From Mucilaginibacter yixingensis (lineage in GTDB: Bacteria; Bacteroidota; Bacteroidia; Sphingobacteriales; Sphingobacteriaceae), in contig NZ_CP160205.1 of assembly GCF_041080815.1 (NCBI RefSeq), forward strand, positions 2,728,001-2,792,000: 64,000 nucleotides of DNA, given 5' to 3'. Positions 7,944 through 17,335 of the stretch are shown in pieces; within the stretch, counting starts at the first letter, position 1; each line of letters begins with the position of its first letter. Made by a program: the position numbers and the translations under genes. The notes below the pieces were generated by a model, which was given only the letters and a program-made list of their open reading frames with translations, was not told the origin of the DNA and did no database searches.

Positions 7944-9146
7944 ATGAAGTTTGATAGCAACACCAAAACGGCATGTACTATTGCCATTGTTTTAGCCCTG
8001 CTGTGGAACCTGCGTTCTGAAGGGCAAACGCGCCCGCCGCAATGGTTTACCAAATCAAAAAATGCCGCCGTGTATCAACTCACCCGCGCGGCTGCGGTTT
8101 ATCAGCCGGGCTTAACTCCACGCTCTATTAAACCCGATGGCACCGTGCGCCTGGCACCCCAAAGCGATTGGACCTGCGGATTTTTTCCCGGCAGTTTATG
8201 GTATGCCTACGAGCTATCGGGCAAAAAGCAACTGGCCACAGATGCTGACCGGTTTACCCTCGGACTGGACTCGGTGCAGCACTTCACCTTCACCCACGAT
8301 CTGGGTTTTATGCTTTATGACTCATACGGCAATGGCTACCGCCTAACTGGCAATAAGAAATATTTAAAGCCTCTGGAAAATGGCGCCATGAATCTGTATA
8401 AACGCTACAGCCCCGTAACGCACACCATCCGCTCATGGGATTTTGGCAAGTGGCAGTACCCGGTAATTATTGATAACATGATGAATGTTGATTACCTGTT
8501 CTGGTCGGCCAAAAAGTTTAACAAACCGGTTTACGCCATGGCCGCTAAAAACCATGCTGATGTTACCATGTTGAATCACTTTAGAAAAGATTACAGCTCG
8601 TACCACGTAGTAAGTTATGATACCATTACCGGCAAGGCGGTTGAAAAAGTAACCTTTCAGGGATTGGCTGATAGCTCTGCCTGGGCACGCGGGCAAGCAT
8701 GGGGCCTGTATGGCTTCACCCAAGCTTATATCTATACACACAATCAGAAATACCTGGATCAGGCCAAACACATTGCCGCGTTCATCATGAACCATCCGCG
8801 CACACCGGCCGATAAAGTTCCGTACTGGGATTATGATGCACCGGATATCCCGAACACTTATCGCGACGTATCTGCTGCAGCCGTTATGGCTTCGGGCCTG
8901 TTGCAGCTGAGTACGCAGGTAGCTAACGGCCAAAACTACTTTAAATATGCAGAGCAGATCCTGCAGTCGTTATCTACAGATCAATACCTGTACAAACCAG
9001 GCACCGGGCATTATTTTATTTTGAAACACAGTGTTGGCGCCCTTCCCCTAAAATCAGAAATAGACACCCCAATTAACTATGCCGATTATTATTTCCTGGA
9101 AGCATTAAACCGCTATGCCATTATTAAACACATTAAACTAAATTAA
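7944..9146 (+). CDS. GH88 unsaturated glucuronyl hydrolase
   Basis: A 400-residue exported enzyme when started at the ATG at 7944 (MKFDSNTKTACTI...); an in-frame ATG at 7911 sits inside the promoter -7 box and would spoil the signal peptide, so it was rejected. The (alpha/alpha)6 barrel carries THDLGFM with Asp119 and VIIDNMMN with Asp177, matching the two catalytic aspartates of GH88 enzymes. WTCGFFPGSLWYAYE and SAWARGQAWGLYGF are strong family blocks. GH88 removes the 4,5-unsaturated uronic acid left by heparin and chondroitin lyases, giving keto-sugar products. It is followed 14 bp later by the second PL12 lyase, so lyase and hydrolase are co-transcribed, as in Bacteroides heparin loci. 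Confidence 0.92.
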   Translation: MKFDSNTKTACTIAIVLALLWNLRSEGQTRPPQWFTKSKNAAVYQLTRAAAVYQPGLTPRSIKPDGTVRLAPQSDWTCGFFPGSLWYAYELSGKKQLATDADRFTLGLDSVQHFTFTHDLGFMLYDSYGNGYRLTGNKKYLKPLENGAMNLYKRYSPVTHTIRSWDFGKWQYPVIIDNMMNVDYLFWSAKKFNKPVYAMAAKNHADVTMLNHFRKDYSSYHVVSYDTITGKAVEKVTFQGLADSSAWARGQAWGLYGFTQAYIYTHNQKYLDQAKHIAAFIMNHPRTPADKVPYWDYDAPDIPNTYRDVSAAAVMASGLLQLSTQVANGQNYFKYAEQILQSLSTDQYLYKPGTGHYFILKHSVGALPLKSEIDTPINYADYYFLEALNRYAIIKHIKLN

Positions 9147-9160
9147 CCCCACGAAAACCA

Positions 9161-11146
9161 ATGATGAGAAAACTGATTTATAGCCTGATAGTCATCTGTG
9201 CCCTGCCATTTATGGCTGGCGCCCAGGCTAAACTGATCACAACAACTGATAAGGCGGCGTTATTTGCGCGCCTTGATCTTAAGCGACCCGGTCTTGAAGC
9301 CGCGGGCAAGCTGGCAGCCCAAGGCGATTATGACAACGCCGCCGTGGCCCTGCTGAAATATTACCGCCAGCGCACCAACGCAACCATTCCGGATTATAGC
9401 ACTGACGATAGGGCCACCTACGCCGGAAAAAAGCTGCCTAAGGGCGTGCAGGAAAAAGCCGACAAGGGCATGCAGCACCTATTTTTTGTGCATACCGGGT
9501 ATGATTATTTTGACTACGGTAAAGACATTAACTGGCAGAACTGGCCGGTAAAAGACAACGAAGTGCGCTGGCAGCTACACCGCATGTACTGGTGGGAGCC
9601 GATGGGGCTGGCTTACTGGTCATCTGGTGATGAAAAGTATGCCAAAGAATGGATGCTGCAGTATGAGGACTGGATTAAGAAGAACCCACTTGGCTTATCG
9701 GCTGATAATGACCGCTACGCCTGGCGACCGCTGGAGGTTTCTGAGCGTTTGGAAAGCCAGCTGAACCTGTTTATTATGTTTATCAACTCGCCTAATTTCA
9801 CACCACAGTTTTTGGTTGAGTTTTTAAATAATTACGCCAACCACGCCGACTATCTATCGGGCCATTACAGTGAACAAGGTAACCATTTGCTGTTTGAATC
9901 GCAGCGCATAATTGATGCTGGTTGTTTCTTCCCTGAGTTTAGCAATGCTGATAAATGGCGTAAAGGCGGCATTGAAAACCTTAATCGCGAGATCAAGAAA
10001 CAGATCTATCCTGATGGGCTGCAGTTTGAGCTGTCGCCTAATTACCACGTTTCTATGATCAACGTGTTTTTAAAAGCCCTGAGAGCTACCCAGCTTACAG
10101 GCCTGGAAAATGAATTTCCGCAGAGCTATAAAAACACAACTGAGCAGATGATTATGGCGCTGGCCAATTTCTCATTCCCAGACTATGTTTACCCCATGTT
10201 TGCCGATTCTAAGTTGGTGTATAAAAACGAAATGGTAAAGAATTACCAGAAATGGGTTCAGGTGTTTCCAAAAAATGAGATGATCCATTACCTGGCCACA
10301 GAGGGCAAGGAAGGTCATTTACCTGCGTATCTGTCGTACCCTTTAAAAACCGGTGGTTTCTACACTTTCAGAAACGGTTGGGATATGAACTCCACGGTGA
10401 TGGTGCTTCGTGCTGGCCCCCGGGGAGAATTTCATGCCCAACCCGATAACGGCACGTTTGACCTGTGGGTGAAGGGCCGCGATTTCACCCCCGATGCCGG
10501 CAGTTACGTTTACAGCGGCGACGCCAGCATTATGAAACTGCGCAACTGGTACCGCCAGAGCATGGTGCATAAAACACTCACGCTCAACAACCAAAACATG
10601 GAGACCTGCGACGCTAAATTAAAATACTGGAAAACATCACCATCACTGGATGTGCTGCAATATGAAAACCAGAGCTATCCTGAGTTGAAACACCGTCGTA
10701 CGGTACTGTTCGTCAATAAAACCTACTTTGTTATTCTTGACGATGCCATCGGCGCAGCCAAAGGTAACGTAGGCATCCACTTCCAGCTGGCAGAGGGCAA
10801 TGCGGTTACCGACGCCACCCACACCAGCATCCGCACAGATTTTAACGACAACAACAACTTGCTGATCCAAACTTTTGGTCCGGCTATTAAAACGGTTGCT
10901 GAAGACGGCAAGGTATCCTACTCCTACCGCGAAGAAAAGCCAAGACCGGCAGTAGTCTTTGAACAACAAAAAACCAATAACAATACCACCAGCTTTGCCA
11001 CGGTATTATACCCTTATGCCAGCGGTAAGCCACCGGTAATCAGTCTGACTAAAGGCGCTGATTTTGACCTGGACAAAGGCAAAATTGATCTGACCATCAA
11101 AATCAACAATAAAGAAGAACATTTGGTTACTCAGCTGAGTAACTAA
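9161..11146 (+). CDS. hepC: Heparinase III, heparan-sulfate lyase (PL12)
   Basis: A 661-residue secreted lyase very close in recalled sequence and length to Pedobacter heparinus heparinase III. Key residues are Asn241 in QGNHLLFE, Tyr295 in ELSPNYHVS and His425 in GEFHAQPDNGT, with FDYGKDINWQNWPVKDNEVRWQ-like substrate-groove segments near 117-138 (shown here in part only). It cleaves low-sulfated heparan sulfate by beta-elimination in the periplasm, producing the unsaturated oligosaccharides that the preceding GH88 processes. Starts at 9161 (MMRK) and 9164 are both possible. A terminator follows at 11174, so the operon is GH88-PL12 and the PL13 gene downstream has its own promoter. Confidence 0.93.
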   Translation: MMRKLIYSLIVICALPFMAGAQAKLITTTDKAALFARLDLKRPGLEAAGKLAAQGDYDNAAVALLKYYRQRTNATIPDYSTDDRATYAGKKLPKGVQEKADKGMQHLFFVHTGYDYFDYGKDINWQNWPVKDNEVRWQLHRMYWWEPMGLAYWSSGDEKYAKEWMLQYEDWIKKNPLGLSADNDRYAWRPLEVSERLESQLNLFIMFINSPNFTPQFLVEFLNNYANHADYLSGHYSEQGNHLLFESQRIIDAGCFFPEFSNADKWRKGGIENLNREIKKQIYPDGLQFELSPNYHVSMINVFLKALRATQLTGLENEFPQSYKNTTEQMIMALANFSFPDYVYPMFADSKLVYKNEMVKNYQKWVQVFPKNEMIHYLATEGKEGHLPAYLSYPLKTGGFYTFRNGWDMNSTVMVLRAGPRGEFHAQPDNGTFDLWVKGRDFTPDAGSYVYSGDASIMKLRNWYRQSMVHKTLTLNNQNMETCDAKLKYWKTSPSLDVLQYENQSYPELKHRRTVLFVNKTYFVILDDAIGAAKGNVGIHFQLAEGNAVTDATHTSIRTDFNDNNNLLIQTFGPAIKTVAEDGKVSYSYREEKPRPAVVFEQQKTNNNTTSFATVLYPYASGKPPVISLTKGADFDLDKGKIDLTIKINNKEEHLVTQLSN

Positions 11147-11173
11147 ACCTTATTGCATTCAGTTGAACGCAAA

Positions 11174-11210
11174 AGAGCGGCAATCCATTGGGGTTGTCGC
11201 TCTTTTTTTT
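11174..11210 (+). terminator. Rho-independent terminator after the GH88-PL12 operon
   Basis: Stem AGAGCGGCAA (11174-11183) against TTGTCGCTCT (11194-11203), ten pairs including one G-T, ten-base loop, then eight T. Confidence 0.85.
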
Positions 11211-11244
11211 ATGCCTAACTCACGTTTTTTTACCGAAGACATGT

Positions 11245-11306
11245 CCCAAACTTAAAGTGTTTAGCACAAAAGTGAAAGCCTTTGGGCGCGGCTTCTCTTA
11301 ATTTCA
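11245..11306 (+). promoter_or_regulatory. PUL promoter 4: paired repeats plus -7 box, upstream of heparinase I
   Basis: Repeats CCCAAACTTAAAG (11245-11257) and ACAAAAGTGAAAG (11266-11278) start 21 bp apart, with TAATTTCA (11299-11306) exactly 20 bp further on. It gives the PL13 gene its own control point after the terminator at 11174. Confidence 0.55.
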
Positions 11307-11340
11307 ATTATCAGTTAAAAACCAGAAATTAAACATCGAA

Positions 11341-12495
11341 ATGAAGAAGAACCTCCTGCCGATTGCCACGTGCCTGCTATCGGCCAACTTTGCAATGGCA
11401 CAAACCCAGCAGTTAAAACCGCTGCCTACCCGCACCAACATTGAACAAGACAGCGCAAAAAAATATGATATTATTGACGGCGTATGGGCCGGCGTTGGCA
11501 TTAAAAAGAAAAGCGCCATTCAGCATGATTATGCGTTGCCGTTTAACGGACAGCCCTCCTACCGTTTCTCGCTGGAAGCAGATGATAATACCCTTACCGA
11601 TTATGATGGCAAAGGCACCAAAGGCCGGGCAGAACTGGCCTTCGCCTACGCCACGCACGATGATTTTAAGGATCGCCCCGAAAAAGCGTACCAGGATGCA
11701 CAGATGACCAAAACGGTGTACCTGAATGGTAAAGGCCGTGTTCCGCAGGCATCATCATGCACCTATCAGTTTTCATTCTATTTGCCATCCAGCTATCCGG
11801 CAAATACCAATACCATTTTTGCCCAGTGGCATGGCATGCCCGACCGTACGCTGATATCCACTCCCAACGGCCAAATAAAAAAGTTAACCATTGATGAATT
11901 TGCGCAGCTGTACAACCGCATGATCTTTAATAAAGATACCGGCTACGATAAAGTAAAAACGACTGACAACAGCGGCAATATCGTTTACAAAACCGATAAA
12001 AAACCTAATGGCTGGCTGATAGAACAAGGTGGCTACCCACCATTGGCCTTCGGTTTTTCTGACGGATATTTTTACATCAAAGCCAACTCCGACAGGAAAT
12101 GGTTAACGGATAAATCTGACCGCTGCAATGCCAATGTTGCTAAGACTGATATTATGCGGCCTGTAAAATCGGTCTATAAAGCCTCTACCATCGCTTACAA
12201 AATGCCATTTGAAAATTTCCCAAAAGATTGCTGGATCACTTTCTCTGCAAATGTTAACTGGTCAAAATACAGCGGCCAGACGCAAACTATAGTTAAAGAT
12301 GGCCAGCTGGATGTACAAATGGTTTACAACCAGAATGGCAAAACCGTGAACAAACATATTGTTGATCATCAGCAGATACAAATTGGCCGTAATGATGAGG
12401 ATGGTTACTATTTCAAATTCGGTATTTACCGGCTGGGCAGCAGCACGGTGCCGGTGTCATACAACCTGGCAGGTTTCTCTCAGAAGATCAATTGA
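11341..12495 (+). CDS. hepA: Heparinase I (PL13 heparin lyase)
   Basis: A 384-residue secreted jelly-roll lyase, the same length as Pedobacter heparinus heparinase I and similar to it throughout as recalled. IFAQWHGMP contains His164, the conserved catalytic histidine, and IGRNDEDGYYFKFGIYRLG near the C-terminus contains the catalytic tyrosine block. GKPNGW/EQGGYP-like and FYIKANSDRKWLTDK blocks are also kept. The P. heparinus Cys135, once proposed as catalytic, is Val134 here (GKGRVPQ), consistent with it being dispensable in Bacteroides homologues. The enzyme cuts highly sulfated heparin regions carrying 2-O-sulfated iduronate, complementing the PL12 enzymes. Confidence 0.94.
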   Translation: MKKNLLPIATCLLSANFAMAQTQQLKPLPTRTNIEQDSAKKYDIIDGVWAGVGIKKKSAIQHDYALPFNGQPSYRFSLEADDNTLTDYDGKGTKGRAELAFAYATHDDFKDRPEKAYQDAQMTKTVYLNGKGRVPQASSCTYQFSFYLPSSYPANTNTIFAQWHGMPDRTLISTPNGQIKKLTIDEFAQLYNRMIFNKDTGYDKVKTTDNSGNIVYKTDKKPNGWLIEQGGYPPLAFGFSDGYFYIKANSDRKWLTDKSDRCNANVAKTDIMRPVKSVYKASTIAYKMPFENFPKDCWITFSANVNWSKYSGQTQTIVKDGQLDVQMVYNQNGKTVNKHIVDHQQIQIGRNDEDGYYFKFGIYRLGSSTVPVSYNLAGFSQKIN

Positions 12496-12517
12496 TCTGC
12501 CCCGATTAATAACTACA

Positions 12518-12552
12518 AAAAAGCCGGACATATTTGATATGTCCGGCTTTTT
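12518..12552. terminator. Bidirectional terminator between convergent heparinase I and PL8 genes
   Basis: A perfect stem AAGCCGGACATAT against ATATGTCCGGCTT with a 3-base loop, flanked by A and T runs on both sides, so it can act for both genes. Confidence 0.88.
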
Positions 12553-12570
12553 GTGCACGTGCTGTAAAGC

Positions 12571-15500
12571 TTATGGCCTTACTTGTAAGGGAATATCAAT
12601 GCTCTTGCCATCCTTACAATAAACTTTTATGAGCGAGTTACCATTTACGTGGGTGATAGACTGCACGTCTGCAACATACTGCGCCGGGTACCACTCCCCT
12701 TTTACCGTAACCGTTACAAACGAGCCTTTGCTTACCGCATTGGTAATATTCTCGGGCATACGCGACATGTTATGTCCCCATTTTTCCAGATTCAGATCTG
12801 GGTTTGCTATCGTTAAAACCGCGTTGTTATCCTCCTTTTTAAACATCGCCAGCAGTGGAACGTCTGTTTTAACAACCGGTCCTTTTAAAACTTTATTGGC
12901 GGTAAAAACTGCGTAGGCGGTGATACCTGATGCCGGGTGATAAATAATATGTGCGTCAGCATCCTTTTCATAAACTTCATAGCTCTTTTTGGCGAGGTAT
13001 GGTGCAACTTGATCAGCCGGCGTGTTCAGCAGCAGCTCATATTCATAGCCCTGTTTTTGTGGTGCTGCACCATGGTCTATATAGGCCTTTACGTGGGGAG
13101 ATGATATAGGCTGATAATTACTTTTCTCCAGTTTAAAGGATGATTGCTCGCCCTGCATCAACCTAACTTTTTGGTCTTTACCGAAGATATAATGCACACC
13201 GTTTTGGTCTGTTAAGTACCCACCATTGGCATACTGATCAATACTTAATGACGTGCCGATAGCATTACCGTTCAATTGTGTCGGCGATTGATTATTTACC
13301 CGGTATTGGAAGAGCGTAGTTACTGTGTGGTAACGCTTATCAGTATTGGCAATGTCAGAGCCCAGGCAAATCACCTCATTGCCAATAAAGAAGTAGGATT
13401 TTTTAGCGCGAAAGGTGCTGTCAAAAAGTGCTACATCTTTATCTGGCCCCACATTATCCCGCAAATCTACAGCATACATTCCGTTTTTACCTTGCTGGCT
13501 CAAGCCGCTGGCAAACAGGCTGCGGGAGAAGTTACGATGCTGACCTTCCTCATATTTAGCATTTGGCGTAGCATAGTATAAAATCTTTTCGGCAGGCATA
13601 GCTTTGGTGGTCGCTCCCGGCAGGTATCCCCAATGGAAACCGGCATTCATATCCATGCCCTGTCCTTCAAAACCCTGTTTCTCGTTACCCTGTGCGGTAA
13701 TCAGCGTGCCGAAGCTCAGGTATCGGCCCATGTTATTCTCTCCGGTTCCGGCTTCATAATCCCATACGTATTGGTTATAGCCTTTTACCGTTGCAAAAGC
13801 ATTGCCCTGGCGGTAGCTCATCAGGCCAGAGTAAGGCATCACATAACTTCCATCGCCCGGGCGCTTCATTTTTCCCTTGCATGATTCATGCAAGCGCACC
13901 ATCAAATCCAACGTGCCCAAGGTACCGCAATAAGTGAGTGCAGGTGTGAGGATGGCGTTTACCTCTGCAGGCTTGGCTACATCATACAGATAATTAAACA
14001 ATTGCGCCAGGTCTTCATCGTTCTTATCCACACCTGTGGCCATAAAGGCAAAGGCGGGTAGTAAAAAACCATCAATGGCACTGTTATTCTGCGTCAATCG
14101 ACCGCAAACGCCGTAATGCAAATCAACCCCGAAAGCTATTTCTGCCTGTTTGGTTAAACCTTCCTTTAAAATGGTGGTAGACCGCTCAGATAAATGATAA
14201 GGCGTGCCCTGCAACAACCAATGGATCAGCGTCATGGTGGCCACCGCATTAATACCATAGGTATTCAGGTAAGTACCGCGGTGATGAAATACGGAGTAAT
14301 CTGGCTTAAATGTATCGCTGTATCCTGGTGCGTAATCAATCACGTGATCCATGTACTTGGCAAAATCCTCCAGCAATGTCTTTTTCTGCGGGCCGTCATC
14401 CAGCAATAAGATGTTGATTAGTTTCACCAGCGCTCCACCACGCACCTTGTCGGTGTTTTCGCCTTTGGTATAGTCAATATCCAGTAAGCTACCCAGGCGG
14501 GAGTGCCATACCAGCATGTCAATATCAGCCGGTAGTTTACCTTTAGCTTTCAGATCTTTACGCAGCAGAAAGACAGCATCAGCAACCGGGTTTAAACGGA
14601 TCACATGATCTACCGTACCCGTACCACTACCAGCAGCCCAGCCCTGATCCTGAAAATAATCAAGCGCCTCCATCAGTTTTTCTTTTGACTCTTCTGAATG
14701 ATTAACGCGATAATCAAAAGCCAGCGGGAAGAAAATATTTTGAGAAACCGCCTGAAACTCTCCTCCCTCGGGTGCGCCCTGTTCATCGCGGATGGCAAAC
14801 AGCGGCTTTCCGTTTACATATCCGTTTTCGTTTTTAAGGCCAAGGTCTTTATAGTTGTTGTTGGCTTTTTTTATTTTGGCAGCCAGGTCTTTTTCAATCC
14901 CGGTACCGCGTTTTTGCCAGTCGGCAGAGCCATCGCCTAGCATCAGAAATTCCAGCCGATCTTCAATCAGCTTGCACTGTTTGGCAAAATCTGCCTTATC
15001 ATACTGCTGTTGAGAGAACTTTGCGTTGCGATAAGCCAGGTAAGGCTCCCTGATCTCGTAGGAGTCATCCGACCGCAATTCCAATTTATTGTTCTTAAAC
15101 AGCATATCAGAATGGCGCTTGTTAGATACAAAAGTGAGCAGCGTAAAATGATCAATAAAAAGCGTTCCGCTGGCAGACATGCCGGTACCCGGGTAAGCGT
15201 AAATGCTGGTCATCACATTACTGCCGGTATAGTTTTTCACCTTGGCATCTTCTTCAAAATTAACCCAAACAGTGCGCCAGCCGGTAAAATCCATATCGAC
15301 AGAGAAAGTGTATTTAGGATGATTTCTTGCCGACTGCTCATCAGCACCTACGTTAAAGGTCATTTTACCGGCTTGCGGTTTCTCCTGATACAACCACATT
15401 TTGATGCCACCGTACCGTCCTTTGGGGTAATAAGCGGGCTCATATCTTTCTGGTATGCCGCCGGGGTACACGTCTGTGGCTTTCTCCAGTCCTTTGGGCT

Positions 15501-15780
15501 TATTAATGCTCAACGCATCTCCTTTGGTCCAATTCCAGGCCAAAGCTTGTTTCCCATCTTTGTAATGTGCGTCAGAAAGCGATAGTTTACCTTTTGCAGT
15601 TTTCCAAACGGCCAGATCATCCGCCGACTCGAAAGAATACAATCCGGAAACAACATTCTCACGCACGGTATCCTGTCCTTTAAAGCTTTTCGCAGTAGCG
15701 GCGTGCCCCATAGCGCTTATCCCCATAGTTAGGCCAGCAACAATGCAAGTAAACTTCATCGGGTTTGTTTTTAGATTCAT
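12571..15780 (-). CDS. PL8 chondroitin/dermatan lyase of the large chondroitinase ABC type
   Basis: A 1069-residue exported protein, much longer than the 700-residue chondroitinase AC and close to the ~1000-residue ABC lyases. Residues ~45-215 form a jelly-roll lyase N-domain (VYPGGIP, WLYQEKP, FIDHFTLL). The helical catalytic domain has His500 and Tyr504/508 in FHHRGTYLNTYG, Arg561 in GVCGRLTQNN and Glu676 in YNQYVWDYEAG, matching the His, Tyr, Arg and Glu of Proteus vulgaris ABC lyase I. Beta-sandwich domains follow. It cleaves chondroitin, dermatan or hyaluronan. It is the last gene of an operon ROK kinase-MFS-N-sulfatase-PL8 and starts 12 bp after the sulfatase. Met8 at 15759 is an alternative start with a more typical signal peptide. 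Confidence 0.85.
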   Translation of the reverse strand: MNLKTNPMKFTCIVAGLTMGISAMGHAATAKSFKGQDTVRENVVSGLYSFESADDLAVWKTAKGKLSLSDAHYKDGKQALAWNWTKGDALSINKPKGLEKATDVYPGGIPERYEPAYYPKGRYGGIKMWLYQEKPQAGKMTFNVGADEQSARNHPKYTFSVDMDFTGWRTVWVNFEEDAKVKNYTGSNVMTSIYAYPGTGMSASGTLFIDHFTLLTFVSNKRHSDMLFKNNKLELRSDDSYEIREPYLAYRNAKFSQQQYDKADFAKQCKLIEDRLEFLMLGDGSADWQKRGTGIEKDLAAKIKKANNNYKDLGLKNENGYVNGKPLFAIRDEQGAPEGGEFQAVSQNIFFPLAFDYRVNHSEESKEKLMEALDYFQDQGWAAGSGTGTVDHVIRLNPVADAVFLLRKDLKAKGKLPADIDMLVWHSRLGSLLDIDYTKGENTDKVRGGALVKLINILLLDDGPQKKTLLEDFAKYMDHVIDYAPGYSDTFKPDYSVFHHRGTYLNTYGINAVATMTLIHWLLQGTPYHLSERSTTILKEGLTKQAEIAFGVDLHYGVCGRLTQNNSAIDGFLLPAFAFMATGVDKNDEDLAQLFNYLYDVAKPAEVNAILTPALTYCGTLGTLDLMVRLHESCKGKMKRPGDGSYVMPYSGLMSYRQGNAFATVKGYNQYVWDYEAGTGENNMGRYLSFGTLITAQGNEKQGFEGQGMDMNAGFHWGYLPGATTKAMPAEKILYYATPNAKYEEGQHRNFSRSLFASGLSQQGKNGMYAVDLRDNVGPDKDVALFDSTFRAKKSYFFIGNEVICLGSDIANTDKRYHTVTTLFQYRVNNQSPTQLNGNAIGTSLSIDQYANGGYLTDQNGVHYIFGKDQKVRLMQGEQSSFKLEKSNYQPISSPHVKAYIDHGAAPQKQGYEYELLLNTPADQVAPYLAKKSYEVYEKDADAHIIYHPASGITAYAVFTANKVLKGPVVKTDVPLLAMFKKEDNNAVLTIANPDLNLEKWGHNMSRMPENITNAVSKGSFVTVTVKGEWYPAQYVADVQSITHVNGNSLIKVYCKDGKSIDIPLQVRP

Positions 15781-15792
15781 AGTAATATAGGT

Positions 15793-17310
15793 TTATTTCA
15801 GGTAGTTGTAAACAGAATCCAGATGAAACAGCTTCTGCGCCTTTTTATTTGGACGAGGGGTTTTGTCGATCTCGCTGTAGTAAGCCGTTGTATCCCAAAT
15901 AATCTTTCCTCCGGTCTCACGCGGATCATTGGTGGCCACCAGGTAAGCTTTTAGTTGTCCGGCCAGTTGTGTTTTAACCGCGGCATATTTGTTATCATAA
16001 GTCAGGTTGTGCAGTTCGTCAGGGTCGTTCTTTACATCAAACAACTCTTCGGCAGGGCGTTTGGCAAAGGCCAGATCAAACAGGGGTTTTACTTTCGGAT
16101 CGTCTTTGTGAGCCATCATATAAAATTTGGCCAGGCCTTCATAGCTCATCATGTAAGGGTCCACATCGCCATACAGCGGCGGATCGCCGGCCGGCCATCT
16201 GCCGGGCTCGTAGTTTTTGATATACAGGAAATCATTGTTTCTGATGGCCCTGCCCGGATAACTCAAACCATGCTGACGCACAAAGGCATGGCGCTCTCGA
16301 CCATAAATCACATAAGAGCGCTCCGGTGCCTTAGGCTGATTCAGTTCCACAAAAGGTAAAAGGCTTTTGCTGGTCATGTTAGCCGGTACATCAACCCCTG
16401 CCAGCTGTAAAAATGTCGGGGCGATATCGTTTAAGGTCACCAGGTTATTGGCTACCGCATTGGTCTTGAATCGGCCCGGCCATGACATAATGAACGGCAC
16501 GTGGGTGCCAAAATCATACAAATTGGCCAGTCCGCGCGGCATTTGCCAGCCGTTGTCGCTACATACCACAATTACGGTATTATCTAATTGACCTACACGT
16601 TTCAGTTCGGCCATAATCTCGCCAATCTCGTTATCAAACTTCTCTATCGCGGCGTAGTAATCGGCAATATCCATGCGCACGTCTTTTGAATCCGGCAGAT
16701 ATTTAGGGACTTTGATTTTGTTCAGATCAATACCCGCTTTTAAACCTGCACCAACTGCATCCGGGTTCTTAGGATCAAAAGGCCGACCAGGCTGATAGCT
16801 GCTGAACCAATAGGTCCACGGCCCGCTGCCGTTGGTATGGGCCATAAATTCTTTAAACGATTTATAATAATGACCTGCCGGATTATGTGGCCTGCCGTTG
16901 GCTTTATAACTACCCGGTGCCCAGCCCTTGCCAGAATAGCCGGTTTGGTAGCCCGACTGCTCCAGCATATCAGTATAAATGGCAAACTTTCTGGGTAGAA
17001 TACCCCACAGGTTTGCGCCGTCTTCCAGGTTCCAGATATCGCGCCCCGTCAGCAGGCTGGCTCGGGCCGGTGTGCACGATGGCGAGTTGCAAAACATATT
17101 GGTAAACCGCACCCCCTGACCGGCAATCTGATCAATATTAGGGGTTTGGACCACGCTATCGCCATAACAGCCGGTGTTGTTCCATGATTGGTTATCGGCC
17201 ATCAGCAGCAGGATATTGGGCCGGCGGTCTTTCTTTTTCTCAGCGCAACTGGTAAGGCAGGCCACTAATGCCACGGCTGCCAGACACTGATTAATTACTC
17301 TTAATTTCAT
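15793..17310 (-). CDS. S1-family sulfatase, probable heparan N-sulfatase (sulfamidase-like), lipoprotein
   Basis: A 505-residue sulfatase with a lipoprotein signal: VACLTSC, lipidated Cys22, then charged AEKKKD, so it is likely anchored in a membrane. ILLLMADNQSW at 33-43 carries the metal Asp and CTPARASLLTG at 79-89 the formylglycine site (Cys79; Ala replaces the more usual Ser of C-x-P-S-R). VVCSDNGWQMPRG is the second metal block. The SCTPARASLLTGR and NNTGCYGD pattern resembles sulfamidases (SGSH, S1_8), which remove N-sulfate from glucosamine. That would yield free GlcN, which fits the acetyltransferase-like gene at 490. The substrate assignment is by similarity and context only. Confidence 0.8.
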   Translation of the reverse strand: MKLRVINQCLAAVALVACLTSCAEKKKDRRPNILLLMADNQSWNNTGCYGDSVVQTPNIDQIAGQGVRFTNMFCNSPSCTPARASLLTGRDIWNLEDGANLWGILPRKFAIYTDMLEQSGYQTGYSGKGWAPGSYKANGRPHNPAGHYYKSFKEFMAHTNGSGPWTYWFSSYQPGRPFDPKNPDAVGAGLKAGIDLNKIKVPKYLPDSKDVRMDIADYYAAIEKFDNEIGEIMAELKRVGQLDNTVIVVCSDNGWQMPRGLANLYDFGTHVPFIMSWPGRFKTNAVANNLVTLNDIAPTFLQLAGVDVPANMTSKSLLPFVELNQPKAPERSYVIYGRERHAFVRQHGLSYPGRAIRNNDFLYIKNYEPGRWPAGDPPLYGDVDPYMMSYEGLAKFYMMAHKDDPKVKPLFDLAFAKRPAEELFDVKNDPDELHNLTYDNKYAAVKTQLAGQLKAYLVATNDPRETGGKIIWDTTAYYSEIDKTPRPNKKAQKLFHLDSVYNYLK

Positions 17311-17335
17311 ATAGTTTAATTGGTTTGGAGAAAGG

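Noticed and set aside
15010..15585. Plus-strand open frame of 191 codons
   Set aside because: It lies wholly antisense to the PL8 lyase gene, which has clear domain signatures; the frame shows no recognisable motif.
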